From NCBI GenBank assembly GCA_017999235.1, contig JAGOBN010000108.1:1-9336 (forward strand): DNA of 9,336 nucleotides, read 5' to 3'. Under the pieces are notes generated by a model. It searched no databases, had not been told where the DNA came from, and worked only from the letters and a program-made list of their open reading frames with translations. The DNA comes from Anaerolineales bacterium. Lineage in GTDB: Bacteria; Chloroflexota; Anaerolineae; Anaerolineales; UBA6663. This document shows positions 6,846 through 9,336 of the stretch, in pieces (position 1 is the stretch's first letter; each line of letters begins with the position of its first letter). Position numbers and translations under genes: made by a program.

Positions 6846-6869
6846 GGGTTTCTCGAAATTGCTTATACT
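6840..6869 (+). promoter_or_regulatory. Promoter for the histidine-rich membrane protein gene
   Basis: TATACT (6864-6869) is a near-consensus -10. TTGTAC (6840-6845) is a partial -35 at an 18-bp spacing. Transcription would start near 6876, about 28 bases before the ATG at 6904, and the leader contains a good Shine-Dalgarno AGGAG (6893-6897). Confidence 0.6.
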
Positions 6870-6903
6870 ATCGTCAGTGGTTATTAGCGGTTAGGAGCGC
6901 AGC

Positions 6904-7935
6904 ATGACAACGTCCCCAGCGAGTCCCACCCAAGAGCGCGGCGCGAGCTGGGCCTTGGCCGGCGGTATCCTCTTCAGTCTGGCCTTCACCGGTCTGATCG
7001 CCTGGGCCGGGGCGCGGTTGGACAGCATCCGCCTGCTGCCGGACTCGGGCTATGACTGGTATGTCTGGCGCCTGCCCGAACCCACCTTTTGGACGCGCCT
7101 GACCGCCTGGGGCGGCTACGGTCTGCACCAGCTCTTCATTTTTTGGACCATCTGGTACGCCCAGACGCGCCGGCCCAAGTACACCAGCGGCTTGCACTGG
7201 ATCAACTGGGTGGCCCTGCTCGGCAACGCCGGCTTCATGGCCCTGCACTTTGCCCAGACGCATCTCTTCTATGACGGCCTGGCCCAGGATATTTCGATCT
7301 TCATGTCCCAGGGATCGGTGATCGTGCTGCTGATCTGGGTGCTGCTGATGGAGAACGGCCGGCGCGGGTTGTTCTGGGGCAAGAAGCTGCCGCTCGGGAA
7401 GGAAAACGAGCAGTGGGCGCGCAAGTGGCACGGGTATGTGTTCGCGTGGGCGGCCGTGCTCACCTTCTGGTATCACCCAATGGTCAACACCACCGGGCAT
7501 CTGATCGGCTTCATTTACATGTTTTTCCTGCTGCTGCAGGGCAGCCTGTTCTTCACCCGCATGCACGTTAACAAGTGGTGGACGGTGACGCTGGAGGTGG
7601 CTGTGCTCTTCCACGGCACGCTGGTGGCGCTGCAGCAGGGGAACGGCATCTGGCCGATGTTCTTTTTTGGCTTCGGCGGCCTGTTTGTGATCACCCAGAT
7701 GCACGGCCTGGGCCTGAATCTGCTGACGCGGCTGGGGATCCTGGCCGCGTATCTCGGCGGGGTGCTGTGGACTTATAACACGCGCGGCTGGGACAAGCTC
7801 AACGAGATCATCCGCATCCCGGCCATTGACTATCTGGGGGTGGGCGCGCTGGCGCTGTTGATCGGCGGCGGGCTGTGGCTGGCGCGGCGCCTCCGGCCGC
7901 ACAAAACGTCTTCGGCCTCCGCCGCCGCGGACTAA
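6904..7935 (+). CDS. Multi-pass membrane protein of unknown function, rich in His and aromatic residues
   Basis: I do not recognise the family of this 343-residue protein. Hydrophobicity by eye gives about ten membrane helices (near 14-36, 64-85, 96-118, 131-149, 174-191, 198-218, 224-243, 250-268, 274-291 and 308-327). Positive loops at 86-95, 150-174 and the C-terminus (RRLRPHK) fit N- and C-termini in the cytoplasm. Eleven histidines are present, many within or at the edge of helices: H75, H98, H115, H120, H176, H191, H199, H237 and H267. YHPMVNTTGH (190-199) and the pair LFHG (235-238)/QMHG (265-268) stand out, as does a high Trp/Phe/Tyr content. That pattern could suit haem b or metal binding or a membrane redox role, but no known motif proves it. 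There is no soluble domain and no signal peptide beyond TM1. It is a single-gene unit with its own promoter, AGGAG ribosome site 6 bases before ATG, and terminator. Confidence 0.85.
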   Translation: MTTSPASPTQERGASWALAGGILFSLAFTGLIAWAGARLDSIRLLPDSGYDWYVWRLPEPTFWTRLTAWGGYGLHQLFIFWTIWYAQTRRPKYTSGLHWINWVALLGNAGFMALHFAQTHLFYDGLAQDISIFMSQGSVIVLLIWVLLMENGRRGLFWGKKLPLGKENEQWARKWHGYVFAWAAVLTFWYHPMVNTTGHLIGFIYMFFLLLQGSLFFTRMHVNKWWTVTLEVAVLFHGTLVALQQGNGIWPMFFFGFGGLFVITQMHGLGLNLLTRLGILAAYLGGVLWTYNTRGWDKLNEIIRIPAIDYLGVGALALLIGGGLWLARRLRPHKTSSASAAAD

Positions 7936-7955
7936 TGGCCGAATTGGATTTCCAG

Positions 7956-7985
7956 GACGCCGCCCGCGGGCGGCGTCTTTTATTT
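7956..7985 (+). terminator. Rho-independent terminator between convergent genes
   Basis: A perfect 22-bp palindrome (left arm GACGCCGCCCG at 7956-7966, right arm its exact complement at 7967-7977) is followed by TTTTATTT (7978-7985). The T-tract serves the plus-strand membrane protein gene, whose stop is 20 bases upstream. For the minus-strand transhydrogenase gene the same hairpin comes 6 bases after the stop but lacks a T-run, so it would act weakly or only protect the 3' end. The unpaired loop is very small because the palindrome has no spacer. Confidence 0.8.
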
Positions 7986-9336
7986 AAGCCGGCGTCGCCT
8001 GCCAACGCTCCCAGTGGCCTAAGCCGTCATAGGCCGCGTACTTGTAGGCATCGGCCAGGGTCGGGTAGTTGTAGACGGCCGAGATGAAGGTGTCGATGGT
8101 CTGGCCGCTGGTCAAGGCGTGCATGCCGATGTGGATCAGCTCGGACGACAGCTCGCCGATCAGGTGGACGCCCAGCAGCTTCTTATCCGTCGGTGCAAAC
8201 ACCAGCTTCACCATCCCCTGCGTCTCGCCGATAATCTGGCCGCGCGGGTTGCCGCGGTAATAGGCGCGGCCGGTCAGGCACGCAATCTGCTGGGCCTGGC
8301 AGTCGGCCTCGGACAGCCCCACCATCGAGATTTCGGGGATGGTGTAGATGGCGTAGGGCAGGACCGGCGAGACTTGTTCCTTGTAGCGCAGATTGAAGGC
8401 GTGGACCATCGCCACCCGCGCCTGCTCCATCGAGGTCGAGGCCAGCGCCGGAAAGCCGATCACGTCGCCGGCGGCGTAGATATTGGGGACGCTGGTCTGA
8501 TAATGCTGGTTCACCGTGATCAAGCCGCGCGCGCCCAGCGCCACCCCGGCGGCCTCCAGCCCCAGGCCGGCCGTGTTGCTCTGCCGGCCGGCCGCGAACA
8601 GAGCGATGTCGCATTCCAGGCGCTCGCCGCTCGTCAAGTCCAGGTGGACGTGTTCGCGGCTCAGCGCGGTGCGCGCCACGCGGTCGTTGAAGATGAAGCG
8701 CAGCCCCAGCGCCGCCAGCTGGGCCTGCAATTGCGCCGCGATCTCCGCGTCCACCACCGGGAGCAGCCGGTCGCGGGATTCAACCAGGGTCACGCGCACG
8801 CCCAGCGCCGTGAAGATCGACGCGTACTCGCAGCCGATGACGCCGCCGCCGATGACGGCCATCGTCCGGGGGATGAACTTCATTTGCAGGATCGAGTCCG
8901 AGTCGTACACGCGCTCGTGGTCAAACGGGATCCCGGGCGGGTGAAACGGGGAGGAGCCGGTGGCAATCAGGATAAAATCCGTGCTCAGGCGGCGCGCGGC
9001 GCCGGCCGCGTCCACCACCTGAACGGTCTGCGCGTCCAGCACCGCGCCGGCGCCCCACACCACCTCGATGCGGTGCCGCTCCAGGTTGTGCCGGATGGTG
9101 GTGTTTTGCTCGGCCACCACCGCCTGCTCCCGGTGCATGAAGTCTTTAACGGTCAGGCCTTCTTTGAGCGAGTAGTCGATGCCGTACAGGCCGCGCTGGC
9201 GCAGACCGGAAAAGTACAGGGCGGTTTCGCGCAGAGTCTTGGACGGCACGGTGCCGGTGTTGATGGCGGCGCCGCCCAGGTGGTCCGCCCGCTCCACCAG
9301 CGCCACGCGCTTGCCAAAGTACGCCGCCTGGGCCGC
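7984..9336 (-). CDS. sthA: Soluble (Si-specific) NAD(P)+ transhydrogenase, 5' end off the right edge
   Basis: This FAD flavoprotein belongs to the disulphide-reductase superfamily and moves hydride between NADPH and NAD+ in the cytoplasm. The frame is open to the right edge, giving 450 visible residues; the first ones, AAQAAYFGKR then VALVE, belong to the FAD-binding fold, so only about 15-20 residues with the GxGxxG motif are missing. The GTG at 9306 is therefore internal, not the start. In visible-fragment numbering, NTGTVPSK (26-33) is the transhydrogenase version of the redox-active segment: Ala and Thr replace both cysteines of dihydrolipoyl dehydrogenase. ATGSSP (125-130), GGGVIGCE (163-170, pyridine-nucleotide site) and AAGDVIG (288-294, FAD) follow. 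The C-terminus has HIG and YNYPTLADAYKYAAYDGL, matching SthA's FNYPTMAEAY region, in place of the HxHPTxxE dyad of disulphide reductases. It converges with the membrane protein gene. Confidence 0.93.
   Translation of the reverse strand, partial: AAQAAYFGKRVALVERADHLGGAAINTGTVPSKTLRETALYFSGLRQRGLYGIDYSLKEGLTVKDFMHREQAVVAEQNTTIRHNLERHRIEVVWGAGAVLDAQTVQVVDAAGAARRLSTDFILIATGSSPFHPPGIPFDHERVYDSDSILQMKFIPRTMAVIGGGVIGCEYASIFTALGVRVTLVESRDRLLPVVDAEIAAQLQAQLAALGLRFIFNDRVARTALSREHVHLDLTSGERLECDIALFAAGRQSNTAGLGLEAAGVALGARGLITVNQHYQTSVPNIYAAGDVIGFPALASTSMEQARVAMVHAFNLRYKEQVSPVLPYAIYTIPEISMVGLSEADCQAQQIACLTGRAYYRGNPRGQIIGETQGMVKLVFAPTDKKLLGVHLIGELSSELIHIGMHALTSGQTIDTFISAVYNYPTLADAYKYAAYDGLGHWERWQATPA

Noticed and set aside
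6874..7902. Minus-strand open frame of 342 codons opposite the membrane protein gene
   Set aside because: Gln/Pro/His-rich product without motifs. The plus strand has a promoter, Shine-Dalgarno site, coherent transmembrane helices and a terminator.
9304..9306. GTG as start codon of the transhydrogenase gene
   Set aside because: The frame continues upstream to the edge with AAQAAYFGKR, part of the conserved FAD-binding fold, so the real start lies outside the window.
7984..9336. Dihydrolipoyl dehydrogenase or mercuric reductase annotation
   Set aside because: Both redox-active cysteines and the C-terminal His-Glu dyad are absent, and the C-terminal NYPTLADAY region matches SthA.

Overview
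This GC-rich window (with a clearly AT-richer intergenic stretch around 1540-1694) carries seven protein genes in four transcription units. Two genes are cut by the window edges. I see no RNA genes, insertion sequences or CRISPR arrays. The gene set suggests a Chloroflexota-type bacterium (Anaerolineae or a relative): a deazaflavin (F420)-dependent reductase-like protein, a heterodimeric ABC exporter and a soluble transhydrogenase whose redox cysteines are both replaced. That assignment is an inference from gene content and style, not a proven identity.

Left part, minus strand (1-1539): a TetR-family repressor gene is followed, with a 4-base ATGA overlap, by an NAD(P)-dependent epimerase/dehydratase gene that runs off the left edge. 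A perfect 24-bp palindrome just upstream of the repressor start looks like its operator and sits between plausible -35 and -10 elements.

Central part, plus strand (1695-6748): a divergent operon encodes a MarR-family regulator, a small F420/FMN split-barrel oxidoreductase and the two halves of a heterodimeric ABC exporter. It ends at a strong rho-independent terminator (6761-6796). The two ABC subunits have complementary motif losses: the first lacks the catalytic Glu and the switch His, and the second has a degenerate LSQGQ signature. This predicts one canonical and one degenerate ATP site, as in TM287/288- or BmrCD-type exporters. Both subunits also carry an unusually long first external loop. 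The layout suggests a regulated modify-and-export module for a toxic small molecule; the substrate cannot be read from sequence.

Right part: a stand-alone gene (6904-7935, plus) with its own promoter, inverted repeat, Shine-Dalgarno site and terminator encodes a roughly 10-helix membrane protein rich in histidine and aromatic residues that I cannot assign to a family. Converging on it from the right edge (7984-9336, minus) is a nearly complete soluble (Si-specific) NAD(P)+ transhydrogenase gene, which balances NADH and NADPH pools.
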